Part shown: positions 29,178 through 37,680 of the stretch, piece by piece
Numbering within the stretch: position 1 is the stretch's first letter
How the letters are laid out: each line of letters opens with the position of its first letter
NCBI RefSeq assembly: GCF_938015785.1
Contig: NZ_CALLWC010000051.1
Coordinates: forward strand, 5,051-69,050
Source of the DNA: an uncultured Campylobacter sp.
Lineage (GTDB): Bacteria; Campylobacterota; Campylobacteria; Campylobacterales; Campylobacteraceae
Direction: 5' to 3'
DNA length: 64,000 bases
Made by a program: the position numbers and the translations under genes
The notes under the pieces: generated by a model
What the model was told of the DNA's origin: nothing
The model's input: the letters and a program-made list of their open reading frames with translations, nothing else
The model's database searches: none

Positions 29178-29536
29178 GAGCTCTCCTTAAAATTTTAAAC
29201 GTATTTTAAAACAATCGCGCAAAATTTCAGCTTACGGCGGCGGGACGAATTTTTTAAATTCAAACTCAAACCTCGAGCTTTGCAAATCGAACGTAAATTT
29301 CACGCTGCGTTACGAATTTATGCGGCGCCGCGCAGGATCGCCCGTATCCGTAATGAGCGAATTAAAAAGGATCGTTCGTGCCGCAAGGAGGCGGCCGAAT
29401 TATGGTAAAATTCGCTAAATTTAATGCAGGAGCGGCGAATGGGACGGCAGATAAATTTTTAAAATCGCAAAAGAACACACTAAGAACACATTCGCTCGCT
29501 AAAATCCATCCAAAATTTTAAGGCGAAAAGTACCAC
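29178..29536. other. About 360-bp gene-free region before gpx
   Basis: No supported ORF. It contains at least seven RAATTY words and a possible -10 box (TATGGTAAAAT near 29402). GGAG at 29540 is the ribosome-binding site for the damaged gpx. Confidence 0.5.
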
Positions 29537-29548
29537 AAAGGAGAAAAA

Positions 29549-30098
29549 ATACAAATCTACGACATTAACGTAACTACAGGCAGAGGCGAGCAAAAAATCT
29601 ATGAGCGAGTACCGCGGCAAAGTGTTGCTCATCGCAAATACGGCCAGCAAATGCGGCTTTACGAACCAATACGAGGAGCTTGAGGCGCTAAATCAGGAGT
29701 TTAAAGACAAGGGGCTTTGCGTGTTGGGCTTTCCTAGCGATAATTTCGCTCATCAGGAACCCGACGACGACGAGACGATAGAGCAAAATTGCAAGCTAAA
29801 TTTTGGCGTAACGTTTGAGCTATTTAAAAAAGGCAACGTGCGCGGCGAGAGCGCGATAGAGCTGTTTAAATTTCTAACTTCAAAACAGGGATTTAAAGGC
29901 TTTGATGCAGCCCATCCGTTAAGCGCAAAACTTGAAGAATCGCTAAAAAGTAACTTCCCCGAAATTTTAGAAGGCGACGGCGTGAAATGGAATTTTACGA
30001 AATTCGTAGTGGATAGAAACGGCGAAGTCGTAGCGAGATTTGAGCCGACGGCTAGCTTTGAACAGATAAAAGCGTGCGTGAAAAAGCTACTAGGCTAA
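29549..30098 (+). pseudogene. Glutathione peroxidase-like gene, start codon lost and frameshifted
   Basis: An in-frame ATG at 29601 gives 165 residues: KVLLIANTASKCGFTNQYEEL (peroxidatic Cys), FPSDNFAHQEP in place of the usual FPCNQFGxQEP, and KWNFTKFVVDRNGEV. The family N-terminus is still encoded upstream (IQIYDINVTTGRGEQK) but begins with ATA at 29549, at ideal distance from GGAG. It is separated from the rest by one extra A in the A6 run at 29592-29597. Either the gene is dead or translation starts at 29601 without the first beta-strand. The resolving cysteine of the NQF block is also missing. Enzymes of this group reduce hydroperoxides, usually with thioredoxin in bacteria. Confidence 0.75.
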
Positions 30099-30168
30099 AC
30101 GGCTACTCGCAGACGCTTAAGTAAAGCTCGGCGAGCCTGAAATATAAAATCAAATTTAAGGAGAGAAA

Positions 30169-30750
30169 ATGCAACTACTCGAAGCTATGAAAAAGCGTCG
30201 AAGCGTGCGCGAATTTAACGCTGAAGTCCCGTCAAAAGAGGAAATCCAGGCGATTTTGGAGGCAGCGTATCTGGCGCCCGCTCTTTTTACCACCAAGGAC
30301 GTTCACATAAGCGTAATTACGGACAAAGATCTTTTGCGCGAGCTTGATGCGGCGGCCGTTAAGAAATTCGGAAAAATGCTTGAAAACATGGGGATGAAAA
30401 CCAAAACTACGCTTTACGGCGCGCCCGTTCTTGTCTTGCTTTCGGGTAAACTCGCGACGGAACTGCCGAAGGAATGCGAAGGCGCCAAGCTTGAAAATCT
30501 ACACCGCGGGATTTACTGGGCGATGGGTTCTGTGATGCAAAATATGCAGCTTCGCGCAACCTCGCTTGAGCTTACTTCGTGCCCGATAAATACAGTCGTC
30601 GTTACGCTTTTTGACGAGCCTGTTCTCGCAGCTCGTGCGGGCATTCCCGAGGGATACTCGCCGCTTTGCTCGCTTGCGATCGGTAAAAGCGACGCTAAAT
30701 GCGAGGAGCGTAAGCCTAGCTGCGATCATTACAGGGTTAGCTATATTTAA
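30169..30750 (+). CDS. Nitroreductase family flavoprotein
   Basis: 193 residues. The N-terminus has the FMN-binding pattern KRRSVREFNAEVPSKEEIQAILEAA, and the C-terminal EGYSPLCSLAIGKSDAKCEERKP is also typical. It probably acts as an FMN-dependent NAD(P)H oxidoreductase; the substrate is unknown. AAGGAG precedes the ATG. It is intact, directly downstream of the damaged gpx. Confidence 0.9.
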   Translation: MQLLEAMKKRRSVREFNAEVPSKEEIQAILEAAYLAPALFTTKDVHISVITDKDLLRELDAAAVKKFGKMLENMGMKTKTTLYGAPVLVLLSGKLATELPKECEGAKLENLHRGIYWAMGSVMQNMQLRATSLELTSCPINTVVVTLFDEPVLAARAGIPEGYSPLCSLAIGKSDAKCEERKPSCDHYRVSYI

Positions 30751-31113
30751 TTTGCTTGTGCCCTGCCGTTTAAATTTGCGCCTGCAACGAAGCCTAACGT
30801 GGCGTCTGAGTGGATACGTTTATAGTGGCTAAACGCTTAAATTTGCAGGCGTTTCAAATTTATAGCCCTTTGCGAGCCGTCTGCGGCAAGCGGTACAAAC
30901 TAGCGGCGGCGAAGGCGGCTTTGAGATCGCGCGGCTGCGATATGGCGGAGCGACCTTTTGCTTACATAGACGCCCTTGCGCGAGCGATCGCCTTTTCTTG
31001 CATAACCAAGCCGTTTGGGCAGGAAAACGATTAAATTCTAAAAGCGCGCGTGATCCAAGCGGCGCCTTTTTTGCGTAGACGCCGCCTTTGCTCGCGCTAT
31101 CGATGCCGCCCGT
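30751..31113. other. 363-bp gene-free region
   Basis: Short open frames exist but have no ribosome-binding site and no recognisable protein character. GC-rich and without clear hairpins. Confidence 0.5.
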
Positions 31114-31618
31114 TTACGGCGTCGTAATATTCGGCAGTTTGTCGTTGTTCAGATAAAATTTTAAAATTTTACCGTCCGCGCAGCGCTTCGCGTAAAAATA
31201 ATCTTTGTAAAAAGAGGCGCCGCAGCTAAGCCCGCGACCGATCGCTTCGTCGTTTTTAGGTTTATTTCCGGAGAAATTTCCCCAAGTAGCCGCGCCCGGA
31301 TTTTTTGCGACGAGTCGCAGCGCGATCATCTCTATAGCTTCTTGCGTTTCTCGTCCTCCCGTGCCTTCTATGATGCTTCGATACATATCGTCGTAAAATA
31401 CCTTTGCAGGCAATTCGGGCTCTTGCGGCGATTCAGCGAAATAAAAAATTTTAAGCTTTGCCTCAGGTCGGTTAAGTTTCGGCGGTTACTCGAACCGGTT
31501 TTGGCGGCACCATAGGCGCTCTTTTTTGCAAATATACCGTCCCGCCGCAGCCGGCAAGAATGTCTGCGATATATGGAATAAAATCGCCGAGCGGCATAAG
31601 AAGGCGGACGCGGGGCAT
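31114..31618 (-). pseudogene. Frameshifted small lipoprotein
   Basis: Two frames join into one plausible protein. The first (31618 to 31472) starts MPRVRLLMPLGDFIPYIADI and continues into LAGCGG, a lipobox, then YLQKRAPMVPPKPVRV and a stop. The second frame is open from 31485 to 31114 with no good start. It reads PPKLNRPEAKLKIFYFAESP, then the body, with a C-terminus of KILKFYLNNDKLPNI. A one-base change between 31472 and 31488 would fuse them into a lipoprotein of about 160 residues with a proline-rich linker. Function unknown. Confidence 0.55.
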
Positions 31619-31735
31619 TTTATCTGCGTTTTAAATTTTGCTTTTTATGGCTTCGGCGATCGCACGCCGCTTTAAATCGATGTTTATCTTTTGACCATGC
31701 GTTCACATAAGCAAAACGCGCTTTGTCGCGTAAAT

Positions 31736-31770
31736 TTAAAAAGCGGCGCCCGAATTTAGCCGAGCGCCGC
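31736..31770 (-). terminator. Intrinsic terminator downstream of pepE
   Basis: On the minus strand GCGGCGCTCGG, a seven-base loop and CGGGCGCCGC are followed by TTTTT. It lies about 80 bases past the pepE stop. Confidence 0.8.
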
Positions 31771-31850
31771 AATTAAAATTTAACCGATTTACGCACTCAA
31801 ACGAGCGGTGCCGTCTGGCGCACCTCTTGGTTAAATTTAAGCGGGTGCGA

Positions 31851-32684
31851 TCAATACTTAAACGAGCTTCCCGGCTCGATCAACTTAACCTTTTGCTTAT
31901 AGTTCATCTTAAGCACCGCAGCAGGCCCTAGCACGGTCGCCTTTTCGCCCTCAAGCCAAAACGCTGTACCCTCCGGCATCGCGTACACCGTCGATTTTTG
32001 ATTAGCGATCAAAAATTCCTCCAGCCTCTCCTCTCTGCTCTCGCCGTTGTGCCCCGCAGGCTTACCCGAGATGAAGTGCGGATTGATCTGGTACGGGAAG
32101 ATGTTGAAGGTATTAAACGACTCAGGCTCGATGATCGGCATATCGTTCGTCGTCATCATCGTAGCGCCCGCGACGTTCGAGCCCGCGCTCCAGCCGATAT
32201 ACGGCGTGCCGTCCTCGACCATTTTGCTAATCAGAGCGATGAGCTCGTTTTCGTACATATCGTGCACGAGCTTGAAGGTGTTGCCGCCGCCTACGAATAT
32301 GCAATCCGCGCTCGCGACTTCCTTCGCGGCGTTTTTAGCGTGATGGACGCCGACAATGTTTAAGCTTAAACTCGCAAGCGCCTCTTTGACGCGCTTTTCA
32401 TATTCGTCGTAGCTCCTGCGAAGGCTTGCGTAAGGGATGAAAACGATCTTTTTGCCCGCGAGGTTATTCTCCTGCGCAAATTTACCGATCCACGACACCG
32501 CGTGCGATAGATACTTCGTGTCTTTGTAGCCCGAGCTTGAGAGCAGCAGCGCTCTTTGCTTGCTATGATCGCGCTTTGAGAGCTTAAACGCCTTTTCGCT
32601 CGCAGCTAGTTCGCTCGTACCGAGCATCGCAGCGCCCGCCGCCAAAGCGGCTACCTTTAGTAGGTCTCGTCTTTGATTTTGCAT
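31851..32684 (-). CDS. pepE: PepE-type dipeptidase (peptidase S51) with Tat-like signal
   Basis: 277 residues. The peptidase body has GGGNTFKLVHDMYENELI and the nucleophile elbow GWSAGSNVAG, the S51 serine site; His and Glu candidates follow in NPHFISGKP. PepE cleaves N-terminal Asp-X dipeptides and is normally cytosolic. Here about 35 extra residues precede the domain: NQRRDLLKVAALAAGAAMLG, twin arginines followed by a hydrophobic stretch and an Ala-rich cleavage region, as in Tat signals. That suggests periplasmic export of the folded enzyme. AAGGAGAAAAG precedes the ATG. Confidence 0.85.
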   Translation of the reverse strand: MQNQRRDLLKVAALAAGAAMLGTSELAASEKAFKLSKRDHSKQRALLLSSSGYKDTKYLSHAVSWIGKFAQENNLAGKKIVFIPYASLRRSYDEYEKRVKEALASLSLNIVGVHHAKNAAKEVASADCIFVGGGNTFKLVHDMYENELIALISKMVEDGTPYIGWSAGSNVAGATMMTTNDMPIIEPESFNTFNIFPYQINPHFISGKPAGHNGESREERLEEFLIANQKSTVYAMPEGTAFWLEGEKATVLGPAAVLKMNYKQKVKLIEPGSSFKY

Positions 32685-32722
32685 CTTTTCTCCTTTAAAT
32701 CAAAGTTGATATCTGTTTTGAA

Positions 32723-32728
32723 ATTATA
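32723..32728 (-). promoter_or_regulatory. -10 box of pepE
   Basis: TATAAT read on the minus strand, about 40 bases before the pepE start. Confidence 0.6.
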
Positions 32729-32879
32729 TTCCTTTGCATATAAAGAGGGGCTGAATATTCGGTTTAAATTTCGCTCGCCTCAAAGCCTCGCCAAGGTAAA
32801 ATTTTAAACTATTAAATTTCGAAATTCGGCAAGGCGCTGCGTCGTAAAATTTTAAAAGCGCGGCTAAATTTAATAAAAT

Positions 32880-33416
32880 TTACGTTTCGTCTTTCGGGGT
32901 ATATGAGCCCGTATTGAAAAAATAGCATACCCCAAAAACTATTCCGCAAATCGGCGCTACGATTAAGGCGTACAAAAATATATGAGCTGCGGCGCCTTCC
33001 AATATTCCGGTAAAAATCAAGGTCGGATATAAAAGTAAAACTATGCTGGCAAAATTTTCTATCGTAAAGACCAACAAACTATCTCCTTGATCCTTGATAA
33101 AAAGGTTGCTGTATCGCTTAGTCTTAGTGTATCTTAAAAAACAGATCGTCGCGCATATAGGCAAAACTATTATCGCGACATCACGAATATCTTTAAAAAT
33201 TTTATACGACGATTCTATACCGATATTCGAAAAAAGCAAATCAAGAAAAAACATTAGCATTAGCGAGAAATAGATGGTTGTAGCCGCCGACGAATAATAC
33301 CCTATAATCACGCGTCTGATAAATCTATGCATATCGTATCGCTTCTTTAAATTTTCAGGGATAGCGGCAAATTTCTCGTCCAGCTCTTTCGTGTCTGATT
33401 GGAATTTCTCGTCCAC
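32880..33416 (-). CDS. Hypothetical four-helix membrane protein
   Basis: 178 residues with a GTG start at 33416 after AAGGAG. The N-terminus is charged and cytoplasmic (KFAAIPENLKKRYDMHRF). Four hydrophobic segments follow at roughly residues 40-62, 78-93, 112-134 and 140-165, arranged as two hairpins around a basic loop (RYTKTKRYSNLF). I do not recognise the family. The sequence is more AT-rich than its neighbours. Confidence 0.65.
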   Translation of the reverse strand: MDEKFQSDTKELDEKFAAIPENLKKRYDMHRFIRRVIIGYYSSAATTIYFSLMLMFFLDLLFSNIGIESSYKIFKDIRDVAIIVLPICATICFLRYTKTKRYSNLFIKDQGDSLLVFTIENFASIVLLLYPTLIFTGILEGAAAHIFLYALIVAPICGIVFGVCYFFNTGSYTPKDET

Positions 33417-33513
33417 AGCTCGCTCCTTTTGTAAAGCGCTAAATTTTAGAAATTATATCGAATTTAGCGGCGCAAAGTGACTAAATTTAGGTCTAAATTT
33501 AAATGCGAAAAAG

Positions 33514-33519
33514 TATAAT
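33514..33519 (+). promoter_or_regulatory. -10 box immediately before MGMT-like gene
   Basis: TATAAT ends six bases before the ATG at 33526, so the transcript would begin at or next to the start codon, a leaderless arrangement. Confidence 0.55.
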
Positions 33520-33525
33520 CACGCC

Positions 33526-33824
33526 ATGGTTTTGACGCAAAATTTGATCTATGAAATTTTACCCTTGTGGGGGAGATCCCCGCGGGCAGGGTCGCTAGCT
33601 ACGGGCAGATCGCGCTCCTGATCGGGCTGCCCGCTTGCTCGCGGCTCGTGGGGCGCGTGCTCTCGCAAGCAGAGCTCTACGGCGACTACCCGTGCCACCG
33701 CGCCCTTTATCACGCGGGCGCTTTGGCGGCGAGCTTTGCGGCTCAGCGCGAACTGCTAGAGGCCGAAGGCGTGGAATTTAGAGGCGAGCGCGTCTGTATG
33801 AAAAAGCACCGCTGGGAGTGCTAA
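33526..33824 (+). pseudogene. Short MGMT-type (alkyltransferase-like) gene with one-base deletion
   Basis: The ATG at 33526 starts MVLTQNLIYEIL, then the frame breaks. From 33567 the continuation reads VGEIPAGRVASYGQIALLIG, PCHRALYHAG and KKHRWEC. Restoring one G after TTA near 33559 gives LALVGEIPAGRVASYG, the normal start of small MGMT proteins of about 100 residues. The catalytic PCHR cysteine is kept, so this is not a tryptophan-type ATL protein. These proteins recognise O6-alkylguanine. As written, no start codon serves the main frame except a GTG at 33567. Confidence 0.7.
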
Positions 33825-34318
33825 GGCCTAATCGCCGCAGCCTGAAGCACGGAATTTACGGATCGTTTGAAGCGCAAAATTTTAAATTGTCCGCGGCATG
33901 GAATTTTAATTTATAAAATTTTAGATCCGCGCAGGTTTAAGCGGCGTAGCGGCAGCGCTGCCGACCGCTAAGAGCCTGCGAGCTTCATTTGTTTGTAGAT
34001 GCGGCGCAAATCATCATGCGTGAAAAGATAAAATTCATCTTTTTTGCGTGGCGGCTTAAATGCTGCACTAAGCGGCTCCTCGGCATCAGTCCGCCGCAGT
34101 TTTACGAAGCAGGCGCGACGCCGCCTATTGGTTTTCTTGTCGCGCCCGTTTCGGCGCCGCTTGTAGATTTTGGTTATCGCAAATTTTGTAGCGGCCGAAC
34201 TGGCGGCCGACCTATCCGCCCTCGGCGCGTTAAAAATTTTAAATCGATGCGGCTTCTGCGGAAGACGGAGAAAAAGCGGCGAAATTTTAAAATTTATTTC
34301 AGATTAAACGAAAGCCTA
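33825..34318. other. Gene-free region before hchA
   Basis: One frame of 113 codons (33989-34330) is open but reads as low-quality sequence ending in Arg/Lys/Asn-rich residues, and I do not accept it as a gene. Several RAATTY words and an AAATTTTAAAATTT palindrome (near 34282) are present. Confidence 0.5.
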
Positions 34319-34324
34319 TATAAT
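34319..34324 (+). promoter_or_regulatory. -10 box of hchA
   Basis: TATAAT in CTATATAATCGG, about 17 bases before the GAAAGG ribosome-binding site at 34341. Confidence 0.6.
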
Positions 34325-34351
34325 CGGTAAAATTTCATTTGAAAGGCAAAA

Positions 34352-35176
34352 CTCCCGACTCCCGATATCGCCGAGCACGGCGCGTTTTTCCCGTCGCCGT
34401 TTTCGCTGTCACAGTTTACGGCGCCCGTGAGCGATCTGGCGGATTTTAATTACGAGAAAAAATACGACGGCGATAAAAAAATCCTCATCATCGCGGCCGA
34501 CGAGCGGTATTTGCTGATGGACAACGGGACTTTTTTCTCCACTGGCAACCACCCCGTCGAGACGCTCGTGCCGATGTATCATCTGGCGCAGGCCGGTTGG
34601 GATTTCGAGATCGCGACGCTCTCTGGAAATCCCGTAAAATTCGAGTTTTGGGCGATGCCTGCGAAGGACGAGCGGCTCAAGGGCTTTTTCGGGAGCTACG
34701 CGGCTAAATTTAAAGAGCCTAAAAAGCTCGCCGATATCGTAAAGAAGGGATTTGACGAGTATTTTGCGCTGTACATCCCGGGCGGCCATGGCGCGCTGAT
34801 CGGGCTTGATGAGAGCCGCGACGTAAAGGCCGCGCTAAAATGGTTTCATGAGCAGGGCAAATACATCATCACGATCTGCCACGGCCCAGCCGGGCTGCTA
34901 GCCGCGGCGCTTGACGAGGATAAGTTTTTGTTCGAGGGCTACGAGCTCGTGCTGCTGCCCGACGTCATTGATCGCACCTCGCCGGGTATTGGCTACATGC
35001 CGGGCCATCTGCGCTGGTATATGGGCTCGCGGCTAGCAAAACTTGGGATGAAAATCCTAAACGAAGGTATCGACGGCGCCGTGCACAAAGACCGCAACTT
35101 GCTCTCGGGCGATAGTCCGCTAGCGGCCAATAACCTCGGCAAACTGGCGGCTAAAACGCTTTTAGAGTCGCTGTAA
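34352..35176 (+). pseudogene. hchA: HchA/Hsp31-type deglycase-chaperone, start codon missing
   Basis: The body matches E. coli HchA closely: ILIIAADERYLLMDNGTFFS, TGNHPVETLVPMYHLA, IPGGHGALIGL, ICHGPAGLLA with the catalytic cysteine, IGYMPGHLRWYMG and VHKDRNLLSGDSP. In-frame HchA sequence also extends upstream of the GTG at 34427 (TPDIAEHGAFFPSPFSLSQ), back to a good GAAAGG at 34341. No ATG, GTG or TTG lies in that stretch, so the natural start appears mutated. Translation from GTG 34427 would give 249 residues lacking about 26. Hsp31 acts on glycated or misfolded proteins. Possibly still functional at low level. Confidence 0.75.
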
Positions 35177-35435
35177 ATTTTACGCCGTTAAGGTCGGCAT
35201 CTCGGCATAAAATTTTAATTTTTACGCGGCGGAAAAATTTAAAATTTCAAAGCGTGCCCGCTTCGGTTTTAAATTTAATGATCGCCGTCCTGCGCGCGGT
35301 GTAATCGTTTAAAATCGCCGCTCGCCTTCGATTTGTAAGCGATGCGCTGTGCAGCGTCTAAATTTAAGTATTCAAATTTTATCGCACTTTTGCGTGCGAG
35401 CATTAAAATCTTTTGCGCCTTTTAAATTTGCCGCT

Positions 35436-36452
35436 TTACGGCGCCGTGCTCTTCGCGGGTGTGAAAAGCCCTCGCATATCGACGCCCTCTGGCTGCAGCA
35501 GCTTTATTTTTCTATCGATGCCGCCTGCATAGCCCGTGAGGTTGCCGTGCGCGCCTATGACGCGGTGGCAGGGGATGATGATCGAGATTTCGTTGTGCCC
35601 TACGGCGCCGCCCACGGCTTGCGCGGACATCTTTGCTAGCCCGCGTGTCGCGGCGATTTCGCGCGCGATCTGTCCGTAGGTCGTAGTTTTGCCGTAAGGA
35701 ATTTTAAGCAAAATTTCCCACACGGCGCGCCTAAACGCCGAGCCTACGGGATTTAGAGCGGGCGTAAAACCCGGCTCGCGTCCGCTAAAATACAGATCGA
35801 GCCAGCGCCTAGTTTGATCGAAAACGGCTAAGTTTTTCTCCTCAAAAATGCGTAATCAGAGCGTTTGCAGCCAAAACATCCGCGCCGGATTCCTGCTCTG
35901 TTTGGACCGGTAAATTTTTAAATCGCGCGACAAGGCTATTCGTATCGAATTTTTTGCCCGCATCGTTCGAAATTTTTACCGAAAAATCAACCATATCAAA
36001 TTTTTCGCCCGTGCCTTGCGCCGAAAGATTGATAGCGCGAGGTTTTTTCCCGCATCATAAGCCGCAAAATCGCTCGCATTGTACTTTTTATCTGCGCCGC
36101 TTGCCGCTTTTGCCGCAAAATCGCTCTTTTTGCTCTTTTTCAACGCCGCAAAATCGCGCTGTGTTTCGCTCGCGCCGTATTGCTCCTTTGCGAGCAGATC
36201 GGCGCTGCCGCGCTTTTCGTTAGCGGCACCATTCGCTTCTAGCGTGCAGCTTTTCTCGTAGCAACCCTCTCTCGCAGCGGTATCTGTTTTTGTCGCAATA
36301 TCGCGCGCGCAGAATTTGCCGTCCGTGCTGCCCATTGCAAGAGCGTGCGCGTAGTACTTCTCGCCCTCGAACCACAGCCCGCAAAGCCCCGCCTCATCGC
36401 CCGCGAGCGTGATTTTGCCAAGCGGCGAGTCGTAATATGCGATAAATTTCAT
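35436..36452 (-). pseudogene. ogt: O6-alkylguanine-DNA alkyltransferase (Ogt type) with low-complexity insert and frameshifts
   Basis: The N-terminus starts at ATG 36452 after GGAGGAGCG (MKFIAYYDSPLGKITLAGDE) and the catalytic end is intact (IPYGKTTTYGQIA, IIIPCHRVIGAHGNLTGYAGG). Between them lies about 160 residues not found in normal Ogt: an Ala/Lys/Asp-rich segment with repeated SDFAAK-like units and a stretch DFSVKISNDAGKKFDTNSL. Frame is lost at an A6 run near 36045 and regained in steps near 35858, where RIFEEKNLAVFDQTRRWLDL continues into the catalytic domain. Ogt removes alkyl groups from guanine in DNA; here the gene is probably inactive. Confidence 0.75.
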
Positions 36453-36496
36453 CGCTCCTCCTATTTTGCGATTAAATTTAGCGCCGCAAATAGCGC

Positions 36497-36910
36497 CTAA
36501 ATTTCCCAAATTTCTAAAATTTGCGGGCAGATTTTAGCTACGCTTTGCTTAAACTCCGCCTTTTGCGTGCTACTCGGGTCGCCAAGGGCTTCAAATTTGG
36601 AAAAAAGCTCGGCGATCTTTAGCCAGCCCGCAAGATTTAGATCGAATTTTTTCAAATTTGCCTCGGACAAAAACTCCAAATCATGGTCGTAAAACGCGAT
36701 CTCACCGCCAGAGCTTAGCAGCCAAAGATCGCCGCTGCCGCCGTCTGCAAAGATACAAAACTCGCGCAGCAGCCCGCTATCGCCCTCAAAAGGAAATTTC
36801 GCCGCGTCGTTGCAGAGCGCGATATTGTGCTCTTTCAGCACTCTAAAATCGCCCGCAATCTCCCTGCCGAGGTATCCGCTCAGGATATTTTTAAGCTCGT
36901 TTTTGTTCAA
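36497..36910 (-). CDS. Hypothetical protein, possibly SMI1/KNR4 (SUKH)-like
   Basis: 137 residues with a TTG start at 36910 after GGAGG. It is soluble and acidic. The central part (CIFADGGSGDLWLLSSGGEI followed by AFYDHDLEF) and the later NLAGWLKIAELFSKFEAL resemble the strand-loop pattern of SMI1/KNR4 proteins, a family that includes toxin-immunity proteins. No toxin gene is next to it, so an immunity role is only a possibility. It lies 44 bases upstream of the ogt start on the same strand. Confidence 0.6.
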   Translation of the reverse strand: MNKNELKNILSGYLGREIAGDFRVLKEHNIALCNDAAKFPFEGDSGLLREFCIFADGGSGDLWLLSSGGEIAFYDHDLEFLSEANLKKFDLNLAGWLKIAELFSKFEALGDPSSTQKAEFKQSVAKICPQILEIWEI

Positions 36911-36927
36911 AATTTAACTCCTCCGCT

Positions 36928-37647
36928 TTAGTTTCGTTTTTTGGCGTAGAGCATAAGAAAGCCGACCATCGCCGCGAAAATCACGCACATCGCAAGCGTC
37001 ACGATGAGCGTGCCGTGCGCCGAGCCGCTTAAAAACAGCCCCGTCGTGTTCATCCCGAAAAAGCTCGTGATGAAATTTAGCGGCATCAGCAGCGACGAGA
37101 TGATCGTGAGAATGTAGATGTTGCGGCTAATTTTGTCGTTTTTGAGCCCCTGGATGAATTGATAGATATCCTCGATCCTGACGGCATATTCGCTCATCAC
37201 GCCTTTAAAAACGCCCGCTTCGTAGGCGTAGTTTTTCAGCTGTTTTTTCAGCGCCGGCTGCTCATTTGCGCAGATGAGCAGCGCCTCGTAGAAATGCAAA
37301 ACTTTGTTTTGAAATTTGCGGATTTCGTATTTTAGGACAGAGTGCCTTTTCATAAATTTTGAAAAATCGCCGCGCCGCGTGTAGATCTTTTCGTAATTTT
37401 CAAGCTCTGCGGAGTGCTCTAAAATTTTATCGCGGTACTGCGCGAGGATCTTTTTAACGACCGCGAAAAACTCCGCCTCGCTGCTAAGCCGCACCTCGGC
37501 GGTACCCTCCTGCAAATAGATCGCGCCTGCGTCGAAAATAAAGCGGTAGTTTTGCTCGCGCGGCGCGTCCGTCACGAAGTACACATACTCGCGATCTTCG
37601 GCGTAGTAGTAGCCCGAAACGCTGCGCTTTTCGGTAATCGGGTTCAA
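36928..37647 (-). CDS. CorA-type divalent cation transporter (short form)
   Basis: 239 residues from a TTG at 37647, chosen because AGGAGG lies five bases before it; a TTG six codons upstream has no such site. The C-terminus has two membrane helices with the CorA signature GMN in FITSFFGMNTTGLF, and the last helix ends in AKKRN. The N-terminal cytoplasmic domain is shorter than in classical CorA (about 316 residues). Likely role: Mg2+, Co2+ or Ni2+ transport, or Zn2+ efflux as in ZntB-like relatives. Confidence 0.85.
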   Translation of the reverse strand: MNPITEKRSVSGYYYAEDREYVYFVTDAPREQNYRFIFDAGAIYLQEGTAEVRLSSEAEFFAVVKKILAQYRDKILEHSAELENYEKIYTRRGDFSKFMKRHSVLKYEIRKFQNKVLHFYEALLICANEQPALKKQLKNYAYEAGVFKGVMSEYAVRIEDIYQFIQGLKNDKISRNIYILTIISSLLMPLNFITSFFGMNTTGLFLSGSAHGTLIVTLAMCVIFAAMVGFLMLYAKKRN

Positions 37648-37680
37648 TGAGACCTCCTTATTCAATCGTTTTAAATTTGC

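Noticed and set aside
30810..31034. 74-codon open frame after the nitroreductase
   Set aside because: No start signal and no protein-like pattern.
33989..34330. 113-codon open frame upstream of hchA
   Set aside because: No ribosome-binding site; composition reads as translated spacer; overlaps the hchA promoter.
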